This document shows positions 13,257 through 13,405 of a stretch of 13,405 bases of DNA, one piece after another (position 1 is the stretch's first letter; each line of letters opens with the position of its first letter). The notes under the pieces are model-generated. The model had not been told where the DNA came from, did not search any database, and was given only the letters and a program-made list of their open reading frames with translations. The stretch spans positions 1-13,405 of the forward strand of contig RFIY01000296.1 in assembly GCA_003695505.1 (NCBI GenBank), given 5' to 3'. Both the position numbers and the translations under genes were made by a program. This DNA comes from J088 sp003695505 [NCBI: Candidatus Dadabacteria bacterium]. GTDB taxonomy: Bacteria > J088.

Positions 13257-13405
13257 TCAGTCCCGCCGGGCTTCCCGTGCGTCGGCCATCGTGATGCCCC
13301 GTGCGCAAAGCGGTGTGGACATGATCATTTCAAAACGCGACGCGACGGTTGGGTCGTTGACACCGGCCCTGCGCAGTCGTTCATCGAACATCGCCCGCAT
13401 GGCGG
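13257..13405 (-). CDS. C-terminal fragment of an unidentified protein (runs off the right edge)
   Basis: This is the last 48 codons of a gene entering from the right edge. It is the only minus-strand frame open across the stretch and ends 5 nt before the DsbA-like gene's ATG, consistent with the same operon. The residues are rich in Arg, Met and Asp, with RFEMIMSTPLCARGITMA near the middle. I do not recognise a family from so short a piece. It could be the first or an internal gene of the operon that ends with rtcB. Confidence 0.5.
   Translation of the reverse strand, partial: AMRAMFDERLRRAGVNDPTVASRFEMIMSTPLCARGITMADAREARRD

Overview
The window is a dense, GC-rich bacterial chromosome segment with short intergenic gaps, many GTG starts and many 4-16 nt gene overlaps. 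The protein set (XerD with near-complete motif agreement to the enterobacterial enzyme, MutY with the Nudix tail, YniA-like fructosamine kinase, HupE/UreJ-type membrane protein) suggests Pseudomonadota, most likely a Gammaproteobacterium outside the enteric group. No genus can be named. I see no insertion sequence, phage gene, CRISPR array, rRNA or tRNA.

Left block (minus strand, 1-1276): a nitronate monooxygenase followed by a fructosamine-kinase-family gene that runs off the left edge. A 330-nt divergent intergenic region (1277-1606) separates them from the rightward block. It holds an AT-rich promoter-like patch, a perfect 12-bp palindrome and a possible 48-codon leader ORF whose stop overlaps the korA start.

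Middle block (plus strand, 1607-7360): korA-korB (2-oxoacid:ferredoxin oxidoreductase, two-subunit type), mutY, xerD and a short CCA-adding-type nucleotidyltransferase. The genes are separated by 2 nt or overlap by 8-16 nt, so this reads as one transcription unit joining central carbon metabolism to DNA repair, chromosome dimer resolution and tRNA 3'-end maintenance. A dyad plus T-run just after the last stop looks like a weak terminator. A -10-like hexamer then leads into a separate 185-codon gene of unknown function (7449-8006).

Right block (minus strand, 8016-13405): read right to left, an unidentified C-terminal fragment, a tandem DsbA/HCCA-isomerase-like protein, a membrane-anchored parvulin-type prolyl isomerase, a HupE/UreJ-family membrane protein with a cleavable signal peptide, archease, and a long-form RtcB RNA ligase. 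The first four junctions are 5 nt or overlaps; only archease-RtcB has a 53-nt gap. The RNA-ligase pair is therefore translationally tied to an envelope/protein-folding set, which is the most unusual arrangement here. It converges with the 185-codon gene across a 9-nt gap.

Most enzyme assignments rest on readable active-site motifs. Functions for the 185-codon gene, the right-edge fragment and the biological link between RtcB/archease and the membrane genes remain unknown.
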